NCBI GenBank assembly: GCA_902493985.1
Contig: CABURR010000011.1
Span: 1 to 43,123 of the forward strand
Origin: an uncultured Collinsella sp.
GTDB lineage: Bacteria > Actinomycetota > Coriobacteriia > Coriobacteriales > Coriobacteriaceae
DNA length: 43,123 nucleotides
Reading direction: 5' to 3'
Both the position numbers and the translations under genes were made by a program. Under the pieces are notes generated by a model that saw only the letters and a program-made list of their open reading frames with translations, ran no database searches and was not told where the DNA came from. Positions 24,159 to 31,399 of this stretch are shown here, one piece after another (positions within the stretch are counted from its first letter, which is position 1; every line of letters begins with the position of its first letter).

Positions 24159-24578
24159 TCAGTGCCCACGATGCTTCTGCTTGCGCTTCAGCTTTCGCTG
24201 CTCGAAGCGCGCCTCCGCCTCATCCGCGCGACGCTGGCTTCTTGCTTGAGCCGACTCCCGCTTCATCGCTTCCCGCTGTGCCGCGAGAGCCTGCTGCGCC
24301 TTGGTGCTCATCGCTGGCTGCTTGAGGGCTTTCGCCGCCTCGCGAGCGCGCCGCTTGGGGTTCTTCGCGGGCTTGCTTGCCTCAGCCGGTTCGCCACCGA
24401 AGAACGAGAGCTTCTCCCATTCACTTGTAACGAATCGCAGAATCTCCTCATCGGACGGCTCCGCGCCGAAGACGATGCGGGCGACGCCATACCTTCCGCC
24501 CTCGACGTGCTCCGCCAGCCCGACCCAGAATTGGCCGTCGTGATATACGGTCAGGGTGGACGACACGCTGATCTGCAT
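24159..24578 (-). CDS. yjdF: YjdF family (DUF2992) protein
   Basis: A 139-residue member of the DUF2992 family. The N-terminal domain is ISVSSTLTVYHDGQFWVGL, then YGVARIVFGAEPSDEEIL and FVTSEWEKLSFF. The family's basic C-terminal tail follows, with NPKRRAREAAKALKQ and TKAQQALAAQREAMK. Function is not established; in Firmicutes the gene is controlled by the yjdF riboswitch, which senses azaaromatic compounds. AGGAGG lies eight bases before the ATG, and a structured leader of the right size and position is present. Length is full. It lies on the opposite strand to both neighbours. Confidence 0.88.
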   Translation of the reverse strand: MQISVSSTLTVYHDGQFWVGLAEHVEGGRYGVARIVFGAEPSDEEILRFVTSEWEKLSFFGGEPAEASKPAKNPKRRAREAAKALKQPAMSTKAQQALAAQREAMKRESAQARSQRRADEAEARFEQRKLKRKQKHRGH

Positions 24579-24639
24579 GGCTGGTTCCTCCTATATGTAG
24601 ATGACCATGCAGAGAAGGGACAACCAAGGAGGCAGGTTA

Positions 24640-24712
24640 CTGATGCGGACTCCCGCACGCCCACGACTACCCGACGGGGACTGTGTTTTCATCTCTGATG
24701 TCCGCATTGTAG
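24640..24712 (-). promoter_or_regulatory. Probable yjdF (azaaromatic-sensing) riboswitch
   Basis: The minus-strand leader of yjdF has an outer stem TGCGGAC (from 24706) with GTCCGCA (to 24644), enclosing the purine-rich AGATGAAAACAC and the hairpin parts CCCGTCGGG and GTGGGCGTGC. Position directly upstream of a YjdF gene is the main support. A TACAAT box overlaps the left stem, so the transcription start is unclear. A covariance search is needed for proof. Confidence 0.5.
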
Positions 24713-24794
24713 CACGCGTGAATGCGCCCGGCATCGCTGCCGACATGGCGCGACTGGGATTCGCTCCCCGACGCGCCCTTGTGTATATTGTCTT

Positions 24795-24837
24795 CTCGGT
24801 TTCGAAACTTTAGAAATATTCGAGTTTCGAAACCGAG
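24795..24837 (+). promoter_or_regulatory. 15-bp inverted repeat next to the ribosome binding site of the second AAA_14 gene
   Basis: CTCGGTTTCGAAACT (24795-24809) and its exact complement (24823-24837) flank a 13-base AT-rich spacer. Each arm holds the smaller palindrome TTTCGAAA. The right arm ends at GAGAGGGAG, the Shine-Dalgarno of the ATG at 24847. Operator or translation-blocking hairpin. Confidence 0.65.
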
Positions 24838-24846
24838 AGGGAGCGG

Positions 24847-25440
24847 ATGATGGCATGGGTGGACCGCACTACGTACATGGAGCGGCTTTGGGCGCTCGAG
24901 GGCACCTGGGACATCAAGGTGATCACGGGGATGCGCCGCTCCAGCAAGTCCGAGCTCATGAAGGCGTTCTCCACCTCCGTTGCTCGGAAGGACCCATCCT
25001 CCAACAACGTCTACATCGATCTGCTGGACCTCGACAACGAGCTACTGCTCGAGTACCAGCGCTGCATCGCGAAATCATAGAGCGGCACAAAGAGGGCGCC
25101 CGCAACCGTCTCTTCATCGACGAGGTGCAGCTGTGTGAGGGGTTCGAGAAAGCAATTAACAGCATTCACGCGCGTGGCGGATGGGATATCTACCTCACGG
25201 GATCGAACGCGTTCCTCCTGAGTTCGGACCTGGCGACCCTGTTCACAGGGCGCCACGGGGAGGTACACATCCTCCCCTTCAGCTTCGGCGAATACCGCTT
25301 CTACTTTGACGAGCAGGGGGCCGTCGACGACGACTTCGACGGATTCATCAGGCGCGGCGGGCTCGCCGGGTCCTACGATTACGATGACATCTCGGAGTCG
25401 TACGGTTTCCTTCGGCGCGGGCGGATCACCCACCGCCGAT
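24847..25440 (+). pseudogene. Frameshifted and truncated AAA_14 ATPase
   Basis: This second member of the family seen at 8733 begins well (ATG with GAGAGGGAG upstream; WDIKVITGMRRSSKSELMKAF). Its Walker A glycine before Lys is a serine (RSSKS). The frame breaks near 25072, where RCIAKS stops, and homology continues one frame over as EIIERHKEGARNRLFIDEVQ with Walker B, then DIYLTGSNAFLLSSDLATLF. A single-base deletion explains the shift. Homology ends near 25436 where the alcohol dehydrogenase gene's stop begins, so the DUF4143 half is gone. A dead copy. Confidence 0.85.
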
Positions 25441-26604
25441 CTAGAGGCACTCGGTCAGAATCTGAAACACCTCGCTGCGCTCCAGTTTCTTGGCGCAGCC
25501 GCCGGTGAGCACGCAGGTGTCCGCAACCTTGTGCAGCGTCTCGTCGGACGCGTCGGAGCCCATCTCGGCGAAGCTCGTGGGAAGCCCCGTCTCGCCGATG
25601 AACGTCTGCAAGCGGTCGATGCCTTCGAGCGCCACCGTAAGGTCGTCTTTGCCCTCGCCGTCGACGCCCCACACCTCGCGCGCCCAGCGGGCGAACTGCG
25701 AGGGCGCCTCGGGGGCCAGGTGGCGGTAGAGCGCAGGGTGGATGACCGCGAGGCCCATTCCGTGGTTGGTGTGGGTGTACGCGCCGTACTGGTGCTGGAT
25801 CATGTGCGCCTGGAAGTCCGTTGACTTGCCGATCTTAAGCACGCCGTTCTCGGCCATGGCGGAGTCGTATACGAGCTCGCTTCGGGCATCGAGGTTCTGG
25901 TCGTCGTCCGCGATGATCCGCATGTTGCGGATGACGTTACGCTGGATGGCGAGGTTGATGTCGTCGGTGACATTGCGCCCGCGCGGGCTTCCGAAATAGC
26001 TCTCCATGCAGTGCGAGAGCGTGTCGAACGCGCCGCTCATGAACTGCGCGTGCGGTACGGTGAGCGTGAGTGCCGGGTCGAGCGCCGCCCACATGGGCAT
26101 CGCCCCCAGATAGGCGCCCTTCACGTGCGTCTCCTCGTTGGTGATGACGGCGCCGTTGTTCTGCTCGGCACCCGTGCCGGAGAGCGTAACGATGCAGCCC
26201 ATGGGGATGAACGAACTCGGCATCTTGCCGTCGGCGTGCTCGAACGTCTCGATGTCCTCGTCAAGCATCGCCTGCGCGGAGACTACCTTGCAGCAGTCGA
26301 AGACCGACCCGCCGCCGACGGCGAGAATGAAGTCGACCTGCGCCTCGCGTGCGAGCGCGGCGCCTTCCTGGCACTTCTCGTAGGTCGGATTGGGCATGAT
26401 GCCGCCGAAGTCCACCACGCGCTTGCCCGCGCTCGTGAGCTTATCGACCACGTGGCCGTAGACGCCGGTTCGTTTGACCGAGCCTCCGCCGTAGGCGAGC
26501 ATCACTGTCTTGCCCATGGCACCCATCTCGGCATCGAGTGCCTGGTCCATGGCTCCCTCGCCGAAGTAGTTCCTGACCGGGTAGTCGTACGTGAATGAGT
26601 TCAT
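25441..26604 (-). CDS. Iron-containing alcohol dehydrogenase
   Basis: NAD(P)H-dependent group III alcohol/aldehyde oxidoreductase of the YqhD/butanol dehydrogenase type. The 387 residues include LAYGGGSVKRTGVY, VDFILAVGGGSVFDCCK for the dinucleotide, PSSFIPMGCIVTLSGTGAEQN, and the metal-binding DTLSH, DFQAHMIQH and NHGMGLAVIH stretches with several histidines. ATG 26604 has AGGAGGAATTGCC before it. A longer open frame upstream belongs to another gene's shadow. It is the last gene of a minus-strand set with two aldo/keto reductases, 43 bases after the first of them, and likely serves small-aldehyde reduction. Confidence 0.92.
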   Translation of the reverse strand: MNSFTYDYPVRNYFGEGAMDQALDAEMGAMGKTVMLAYGGGSVKRTGVYGHVVDKLTSAGKRVVDFGGIMPNPTYEKCQEGAALAREAQVDFILAVGGGSVFDCCKVVSAQAMLDEDIETFEHADGKMPSSFIPMGCIVTLSGTGAEQNNGAVITNEETHVKGAYLGAMPMWAALDPALTLTVPHAQFMSGAFDTLSHCMESYFGSPRGRNVTDDINLAIQRNVIRNMRIIADDDQNLDARSELVYDSAMAENGVLKIGKSTDFQAHMIQHQYGAYTHTNHGMGLAVIHPALYRHLAPEAPSQFARWAREVWGVDGEGKDDLTVALEGIDRLQTFIGETGLPTSFAEMGSDASDETLHKVADTCVLTGGCAKKLERSEVFQILTECL

Positions 26605-26647
26605 GGCAATTCCTCCTAGTAAGTTATCAGTGCGGTCTGACGCTCGT

Positions 26648-27499
26648 CTACACGTTGCGCACGAGCCCGGACATCCATTCGATGGTGGCGGGGTCGTGGT
26701 GGTCGAAGAACGCGCTGCGCCCGGTGTCGAGCGCGGCGATGGCGACCATCTCGTCGTCGCCCAGCGCGAAGTCGAAGACGTCGAAGTTCTGCTCCATGCG
26801 ATCGCGGTGCGTGCTCTTAGGGATGCAGACCACACCGCGCTGCAGCAGCCAGCGCAACACGACCTGGGCGACCGTCTTGCCGTGCGCCTCGCCGATGCGA
26901 GCGAGGACCTCGTTGCGGAAGAGGTCGTTTCTGCCCTCCGCAAAGGGCGCCCAGCCCTCCATGGCTACCTCCTTGCCGACCATGTACTCCTGCGCCTCGC
27001 GCTGCTGGAAGAACACGTTGCACTCGACTTGGTTCACGGCGGGGGCGATGCGGTTGAACGAGATGAGGTTTGCGAGGTGATCGGGGTAGAAGTTAGCTGT
27101 GCCTATGGCGCGGATAACGCCCTGCTCGTAGAGCTCCTCCATGGCGCGCCACGCGCCGAAAACGTCGCTGAACGGCTGATGGATGAGGTAGAGGTCGACG
27201 TAGTCGAGCCCCAGCCGCTTGAGCGACGCGTCGAAGCCGCGCTTGGCCCCCTCGTAGCTCACATCCGACATCCACAGCTTGGTCGTCACGAACACCTCGT
27301 CGCGCGGCAGGCCGCTCGCGCGAATGGCGGCCCCGACCGCCTCTTCGTTGCCGTAGCTCGCGGCCGTGTCGAGCAGCCGGTAGCCGACCGAGAGCGCGTC
27401 CTCCACGGCGTGCTGGCATTCCGCGGCGTCCGGGATCTGGTACACGCCGAAGCCGAGCTGCGGCATCCTGACACCGTTGTTCAAGGTGATGTAGTCCAT
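26648..27499 (-). CDS. Aldo/keto reductase
   Basis: A 283-residue AKR-family NADPH-dependent oxidoreductase. LGFGVYQIPD opens the barrel, GYRLLDTAASYGNEEAVG has the catalytic Asp and Tyr, VFVTTKLWMSD the Lys, and YLIHQPF the His. GTANFYPDHL and VCIPKSTHRDRMEQNF form the cofactor site. AAGGAAGG precedes the ATG at 27499. The leader holds two TATAAC...GGGT sites that match one near the divergent LysR gene. It is followed by the alcohol dehydrogenase gene and is probably co-transcribed with it. The natural aldehyde or ketone is unknown. Confidence 0.92.
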   Translation of the reverse strand: MDYITLNNGVRMPQLGFGVYQIPDAAECQHAVEDALSVGYRLLDTAASYGNEEAVGAAIRASGLPRDEVFVTTKLWMSDVSYEGAKRGFDASLKRLGLDYVDLYLIHQPFSDVFGAWRAMEELYEQGVIRAIGTANFYPDHLANLISFNRIAPAVNQVECNVFFQQREAQEYMVGKEVAMEGWAPFAEGRNDLFRNEVLARIGEAHGKTVAQVVLRWLLQRGVVCIPKSTHRDRMEQNFDVFDFALGDDEMVAIAALDTGRSAFFDHHDPATIEWMSGLVRNV

Positions 27500-27580
27500 G
27501 GTGCCTTCCTTCCTCGCAACTTGACGTATCCACCATACGAGGGGCGCCGCGCCGGCGGAAGTTTCCGTTGGTGAGGGTTC

Positions 27581-27594
27581 TATAACGCTGGGGT
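27581..27594. promoter_or_regulatory. TATAAC-N5-GGGT site upstream of the aldo/keto reductase
   Basis: TATAACGCTGGGGT shares TATAAC and GGGT at the same spacing with 27606 and 28742. Candidate LysR-type binding half of the 26648 gene promoter. Confidence 0.45.
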
Positions 27595-27604
27595 GCGAAC
27601 GGGG

Positions 27605-27624
27605 CTATAACCCGCGGGTTCTAG
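27605..27624. promoter_or_regulatory. 20-bp near-perfect palindrome, second TATAAC site
   Basis: CTATAACCCGCGGGTTCTAG is symmetric except for one pair. It contains the stop codon of the flavodoxin remnant and lies about 105 bases upstream of the aldo/keto reductase start. Candidate operator of the LysR-type regulator. Confidence 0.5.
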
Positions 27625-27796
27625 GCGTCACCTCAAAGAGATCGGCGCCGAGCTCGTCGGCGATGGCCTGAGCTACGACAGCGGTGTGGCCCTGTGCCGA
27701 GTAGTAGGCCACGAGGACGTTGCCGTCTGCAGCGGGCACTGCGGCGGGCTCGTCCTCGACAGCCGACTGGTCCTCGGCGGCGGCTTGGTTGGTCCG
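27605..27796 (-). pseudogene. Flavodoxin gene remnant
   Basis: Between the two aldo/keto reductases the minus strand encodes an acidic Ala-rich linker (AAAEDQSAVEDEPAAV), then GNVLVAYYSAQGHTAVVAQ and ADELGADLFEVTP. This is the N-terminal FMN-binding strand and phosphate loop of a flavodoxin, here Y-S-A-Q-G-H-T. It stops within ten residues afterwards and has an upstream stop and no start. About 63 of the usual 150 or more residues remain. The linker suggests the ancestor was a secreted lipoprotein-type flavodoxin. Not functional. Confidence 0.7.
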
Positions 27797-27810
27797 TTAT
27801 CGTCTGAGCG

Positions 27811-28659
27811 CTACTCCTGCGCGTCGAAATCGGGGCGTATGGCCAGGTAGCCCTCGAGTGCTTCCTCAGTGGCGGTGTAGTAGGTCATGGTCCCGTCGAG
27901 CTTGGCAATCTCGGCCATCTCGTCTTCGGTGAGGGAGAAGTCGAAGATGTTCGCGTTGTCGGCGATGTGGGCGGGGTTCTTGGAGCCGGGGATGATGGAG
28001 GTGCCCATCTGCACGTGCCAGCGCAGGATCACCTGGGCCGGGGTCTTGCCGTACTTCTCGGCGAGAGCGACGAAGACGGGCTCCTCCAGAAGACCTTTGT
28101 CGCCGTGGCCGAGCGGGTACCACGCCTCGATCACCGTGCCGTACGGCGCGAGGTAGGCGCGCAGGTCGCGCTGGGCGTGATAGGGGTGGCACTCAACGGT
28201 CACGAGCTGCGGCATGATGTCGGCGACCTCGATGACCTCGGTGATCTTGTCTTGCGGGAAGTTGGAGAGGCCGAGGGCGTGCACCTTGCCCGCGCGGTAC
28301 GCCTCCTCCATCGTGCGCCACGCGGCCAGGTAGTCGCCTACCGGCTGGTGCAGGATGAGCATGTCGACGTAGTCGAGCCCCAGGCGCTGGAGCGTGGCGT
28401 CCACCGCCGGCATGCCTGCGTCGTAGACGCTCGGCCAGAGCTTGGTGGAGACGAAGATCTTGTCGCGCGCGATGCCGCTCTTGGCGATGGCACGGCCCAC
28501 GGCGCGCTCGTTCATGTAGGCGTTGGCGGTGTCGATGTGCTCGTAGCCAGCCGTGAGCGCGGCGGTTGCGGCCGCCTCGGCCTCGGCCGGGGTCATGAGG
28601 AAGGTGCCCAAACCCTCGATGGGCATCTCTACGTCGTTGTTGAGCTTCAGATACTCCAT
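27811..28659 (-). CDS. Aldo/keto reductase
   Basis: A second AKR of 282 residues, about one third identical by eye to the 26648 protein. EGLGTFLMTPAE, GYEHIDTANAYMNERAVG (Asp, Tyr), IFVSTKLWPSV (Lys) and MLILHQPVGD (His) make the active site, with GLSNFPQDKI and SIIPGSKNPAHI for NADPH. AAGGAGG lies before the ATG. It is divergent from the LysR gene across a 129-base gap that contains a TATAACC-N3-GGGTATA dyad, so it is the likely main target of that regulator. Confidence 0.92.
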   Translation of the reverse strand: MEYLKLNNDVEMPIEGLGTFLMTPAEAEAAATAALTAGYEHIDTANAYMNERAVGRAIAKSGIARDKIFVSTKLWPSVYDAGMPAVDATLQRLGLDYVDMLILHQPVGDYLAAWRTMEEAYRAGKVHALGLSNFPQDKITEVIEVADIMPQLVTVECHPYHAQRDLRAYLAPYGTVIEAWYPLGHGDKGLLEEPVFVALAEKYGKTPAQVILRWHVQMGTSIIPGSKNPAHIADNANIFDFSLTEDEMAEIAKLDGTMTYYTATEEALEGYLAIRPDFDAQE

Positions 28660-28741
28660 GGTCTCCTCCTTAATGGTGACTTTTCGAATACAAGGCTACG
28701 GCGTTTACTGACGCGCGAGAAGTTCACGTTGGAATGATGGA

Positions 28742-28758
28742 TATAACCATGGGGTATA
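28742..28758. promoter_or_regulatory. LysR-type operator candidate
   Basis: TATAACCATGGGGTATA has TATA at both ends and a CCATGG core. It lies 31 bases before the LysR start and about 83 before the reductase start, the usual place of an autoregulatory LysR site. Confidence 0.6.
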
Positions 28759-28788
28759 TACGGCACATAATGCGTGACAGGAGGATCG

Positions 28789-29688
28789 ATGTACAACCCA
28801 CAGCTTGACACTTTCATCCGCGTGGCGGAGGCAGGCAGCTTCTCCAAGGCGGCACAAGAGTCCTTCATCACGCCCACGGCCGTCATCAAGCAGATGAACC
28901 TGCTGGAGTCGCGGCTAGGCCTTACGCTGTTCCACCGATCGCATCAGGGGCTTTCGCTTACGCGAGCAGGCAGGTCGCTGCTCGCCGACGCCCGCCATAT
29001 CGTGCAGTACTCTCAAGAATCAATCGCACGCGCCCGCGTCGCCGAGCGCGGAGAGAAGCGCATCATCCGCGTGGGAGTGTCGCTCATGACGCCCAGCACG
29101 CCGCTCACGAAGCTATGGCCGAAGGTGAAGGAACGTTGCCCTGGCATGAGCCTTCAGGTGGTCACGTTTGAAAACACACCCTCGGCGGCGCGCGGTTTGG
29201 CGAACCTCGGGCAAGACATGGATATCGTGGTGGGGATTTTCGACGATGCCTTTCTTAAAGAGCGCGGGTGCCTGGGCCTCGAGCTTTCGCGCGAGCCGCT
29301 CTGGTGCGCCGTTCCCGTCGACAGCGAGCTCGCCAAACGCGACATCGTCACATTCGACGACCTCCACAATCACAGTCTTATGCTTATACGCCGGGGCTGG
29401 AACACCGAAATCGACCGCGTACGCGACGAGATACTCTTGCATCATCCTCAAATCGCGCTCGTAGACTTCCCGCAATATCGGGTGGAGGTGTTCAATCGCG
29501 GCGCGAACGAGGACCTCGCGCTTGCGACGCTGCCGTTGTGGGCCAACGTCCACCCCATGCTCAAAACCGTCCCTACCGATTGGGACTGTCTCGTGTCTTA
29601 CGGGCTGCTTCATTCGCCGCACCCCGCAGACCATGTGCGGGAGTTCCTCGATGCGGTGTCTGCCGTGCTCGAGGCAAAGCATCGATAG
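28789..29688 (+). CDS. LysR-family transcriptional regulator
   Basis: A 299-residue LysR regulator. The N-terminal winged helix has LDTFIRVAEAGSFSKAAQE, SFITPTAVIKQMNLLESRLG and LFHRSHQGLSLTRAG. The effector domain starts near residue 90 (KRIIRVGVSLMTPSTP). ATG 28789 was chosen because AGGAGG precedes it; a GTG five codons earlier lies in that site. It is divergent from an aldo/keto reductase, so it probably controls the 25441-28659 redox genes in response to a small aromatic or aldehyde ligand that cannot be named from sequence. Confidence 0.92.
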   Translation: MYNPQLDTFIRVAEAGSFSKAAQESFITPTAVIKQMNLLESRLGLTLFHRSHQGLSLTRAGRSLLADARHIVQYSQESIARARVAERGEKRIIRVGVSLMTPSTPLTKLWPKVKERCPGMSLQVVTFENTPSAARGLANLGQDMDIVVGIFDDAFLKERGCLGLELSREPLWCAVPVDSELAKRDIVTFDDLHNHSLMLIRRGWNTEIDRVRDEILLHHPQIALVDFPQYRVEVFNRGANEDLALATLPLWANVHPMLKTVPTDWDCLVSYGLLHSPHPADHVREFLDAVSAVLEAKHR

Positions 29689-29831
29689 GCAATCGCGAAC
29701 AGATGCGCTTATGCCTATGGGAATAACGGGAACTGGCTTCTGAGCTTGCGTTTTGATACCGTCGAGTACCGCCCGATGTTGTTTCGGCGTCGCCATAGAG
29801 CAAAGCAATCAGCGAAATGACGGGAATAACA

Positions 29832-29865
29832 GCCTCCGAACCTTCTGTTCGGAGGCTTTCTTTTT
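29832..29865 (+). terminator. Rho-independent terminator downstream of the LysR gene
   Basis: GCCTCCGAAC, loop CTTCT, GTTCGGAGGC, then TTTCTTTTT. It lies 143 bases after the LysR stop on the same strand. Confidence 0.85.
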
Positions 29866-29917
29866 GCATGTCTGCCTAAACGACTCCTTGCCAAAGCCCC
29901 TTGAGCATCGGGCAGCA

Positions 29918-30358
29918 TTATTGAGCGTGGGCGCTATCGTAGGTATCTTTGATCTCTTCCGGCAAATCGTCGGGAATCAGCGCCTTCACTCTATCCTCGT
30001 TGCCATCTTGGATCGCCTGCTCGTAGTACCAGCATTTGAACTTCAACATATCCAGCGCACGGTTCATGTTCGCGATTTCCGATTCCATGTGGGCCTTCCG
30101 CTCCTCGAACATGGCCTTGCGCTTGGGATATGTCGATGGGCCCTCCGCGCACCATTCCATGAACAGCCGGATGTCCTTGATCTCCATCCCAGCCTTCTTT
30201 AAGCATTCGATGACCCGAAGCGCCTCGAGTTCCGTATCGCCGAATCGGCGAATGCCGGATGTCCGCTCCAATTCCGGGAACAATCCCTGCTTGTCGTAAT
30301 AGCGCAGCGTGGAAACGGGCAGACCGAACATATCCGCCACCTGTCCGATTGTGTACAT
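29918..30358 (-). CDS. MerR-family transcriptional regulator
   Basis: A 146-residue MerR regulator. The HTH begins MYTIGQVADMFGLPVSTLRYY, then FPELERTSGIRRFGDTELE and KKAGMEIKDIRLFMEW, followed by a long dimerising helix (about 75-115) and a short tail without a cysteine cluster, so it is not a metal sensor of the classic kind. ATG 30358 has GGAGG before it; a start five codons upstream is possible. It is divergent from the decarboxylase-cupin operon at 30633, whose promoter holds a dyad of the MerR type. Confidence 0.92.
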   Translation of the reverse strand: MYTIGQVADMFGLPVSTLRYYDKQGLFPELERTSGIRRFGDTELEALRVIECLKKAGMEIKDIRLFMEWCAEGPSTYPKRKAMFEERKAHMESEIANMNRALDMLKFKCWYYEQAIQDGNEDRVKALIPDDLPEEIKDTYDSAHAQ

Positions 30359-30389
30359 GGTTCCTCCGGACAAATCTCGAATTTACTCC

Positions 30390-30420
30390 TTGACCTAAAG
30401 TTAGGTTTAGGTATTACCTT
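30390..30420 (+). promoter_or_regulatory. MerR-type promoter with long spacer and central dyad
   Basis: TTGACC at 30390-30395 and TACCTT at 30415-30420 are 19 bases apart, the stretched spacing that MerR activators untwist. ACCTAA-A-GTTAGGT forms the dyad between them. It points toward the 30633 operon, 240 bases downstream. Confidence 0.6.
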
Positions 30421-30450
30421 TATTTTCGTCAATATATATAAGGAGTGCAA

Positions 30451-30572
30451 GGGATTTTCGCCAAAGGCGCGCGCTTGCCGGAACGGTTTTCGCCGGCGGC
30501 GTGAACGGCGTGGGCGAAATCGCCGGGCATCCCGCTCTGGAGCGGGCGCATCGAATGGGCATGGAAATCTAG
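30451..30572 (+). pseudogene. Possible C-terminal remnant of a flavodoxin-like reductase
   Basis: In the leader of the 30633 operon one frame reads GVNGVGEIAGHPALERAHRM and ends GMEI before a stop. This resembles the C-terminal tail of flavodoxin-type NADPH-dependent reductases (G-D/E-I-x-G-H-P-A-L). Too short for certainty. Confidence 0.3.
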
Positions 30573-30632
30573 GCGCGGCTTAGCTGCGCGAAAGCAGTTT
30601 GTACTCAAAACCATCGACAGGAGGAATCAAAC

Positions 30633-31397
30633 ATGACGATTAAGCAGACAGCGGGCAGGGATGCCCTGGGGGACTTTGCCCCCAAATTTGCGCAGCTCAA
30701 TGACGATGTGCTGTTCGGCGAGGTATGGAGTCGAGAAGACGGGCTTTCCCTTCGAGATCGCAGCATAGTGACGGTGGTTGCCCTAATGGCGCAGGGCCTG
30801 ACGGACTCTTCGTTTCAATATCATCTGATGTCCGCAAAGAACAATGGCGTGACCAGGGCTGAGATAGCGGAAATCCTTACGCATGCGGCGTTTTATGCGG
30901 GATGGCCCAAGGCGTGGGCGGCCTTTCGCATGGCGAAGGAGGTCTGGGCGGATGACAATGCCGCTGATGCAAGAGCTAAGCATCAAAACGAGATGGCCTT
31001 TCCCATCGGTGCCCCCAACGACGCATTTGCGAAGTACTTTATCGGGCAAAGCTACCTCGCGCCCCTTTCCACCGAGCAGGTCGGCATTTACAACGTTACG
31101 TTCGAGCCAGGCTGCCGCAACAACTGGCACACCCATCACGCCAAAAGCGGCGGCGGGCAGATCCTCGTCTGCGTGGCTGGTCGAGGGCTTTATCAGGAAT
31201 GGGGCAAACCGGCACAGGAGCTGTGCCCTGGCGATGTAGTAAATATTCCCGCGGGCGTAAAGCACTGGCACGGTGCGGCGCCCGACAGCTGGTTCTCCCA
31301 TCTCGCGATGGAGGTTCCGGGCGAGGAGGCCTCCAACGAGTGGTTGGAGCCCGTGAATGACGAGCAGTACCTTAAAGCGACTGACAAGGAGGCTTAG
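30633..31397 (+). CDS. Carboxymuconolactone decarboxylase-like / cupin fusion protein
   Basis: A 254-residue two-domain protein. Residues 1-110 are a CMD-like all-helical domain (SLRDRSIVTVVALMAQG, YHLMSAKNNGVTRAEIAEIL), here without the CxxC pair of the AhpD type, so a peroxidase role is unlikely. Residues 135-240 are a cupin: NNWHTHHAKSGGGQILVCVAG supplies two or three metal-binding histidines, and GDVVNIPAGVKHWHGAA the last. AGGAGG precedes the ATG. It is the first gene of a three-gene set with an alpha/beta hydrolase two bases downstream and a flavodoxin-type reductase, divergent from a MerR regulator. Such fusions are frequent in redox/aromatic stress clusters, but the reaction is unproven. 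Confidence 0.88.
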   Translation: MTIKQTAGRDALGDFAPKFAQLNDDVLFGEVWSREDGLSLRDRSIVTVVALMAQGLTDSSFQYHLMSAKNNGVTRAEIAEILTHAAFYAGWPKAWAAFRMAKEVWADDNAADARAKHQNEMAFPIGAPNDAFAKYFIGQSYLAPLSTEQVGIYNVTFEPGCRNNWHTHHAKSGGGQILVCVAGRGLYQEWGKPAQELCPGDVVNIPAGVKHWHGAAPDSWFSHLAMEVPGEEASNEWLEPVNDEQYLKATDKEA

Positions 31398-31399
31398 GC

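Noticed and set aside
25441..26943. 500-residue version of the alcohol dehydrogenase
   Set aside because: The extra N-terminal residues are out-of-frame aldo/keto reductase sequence; ATG 26604 with AGGAGG gives the normal family length.
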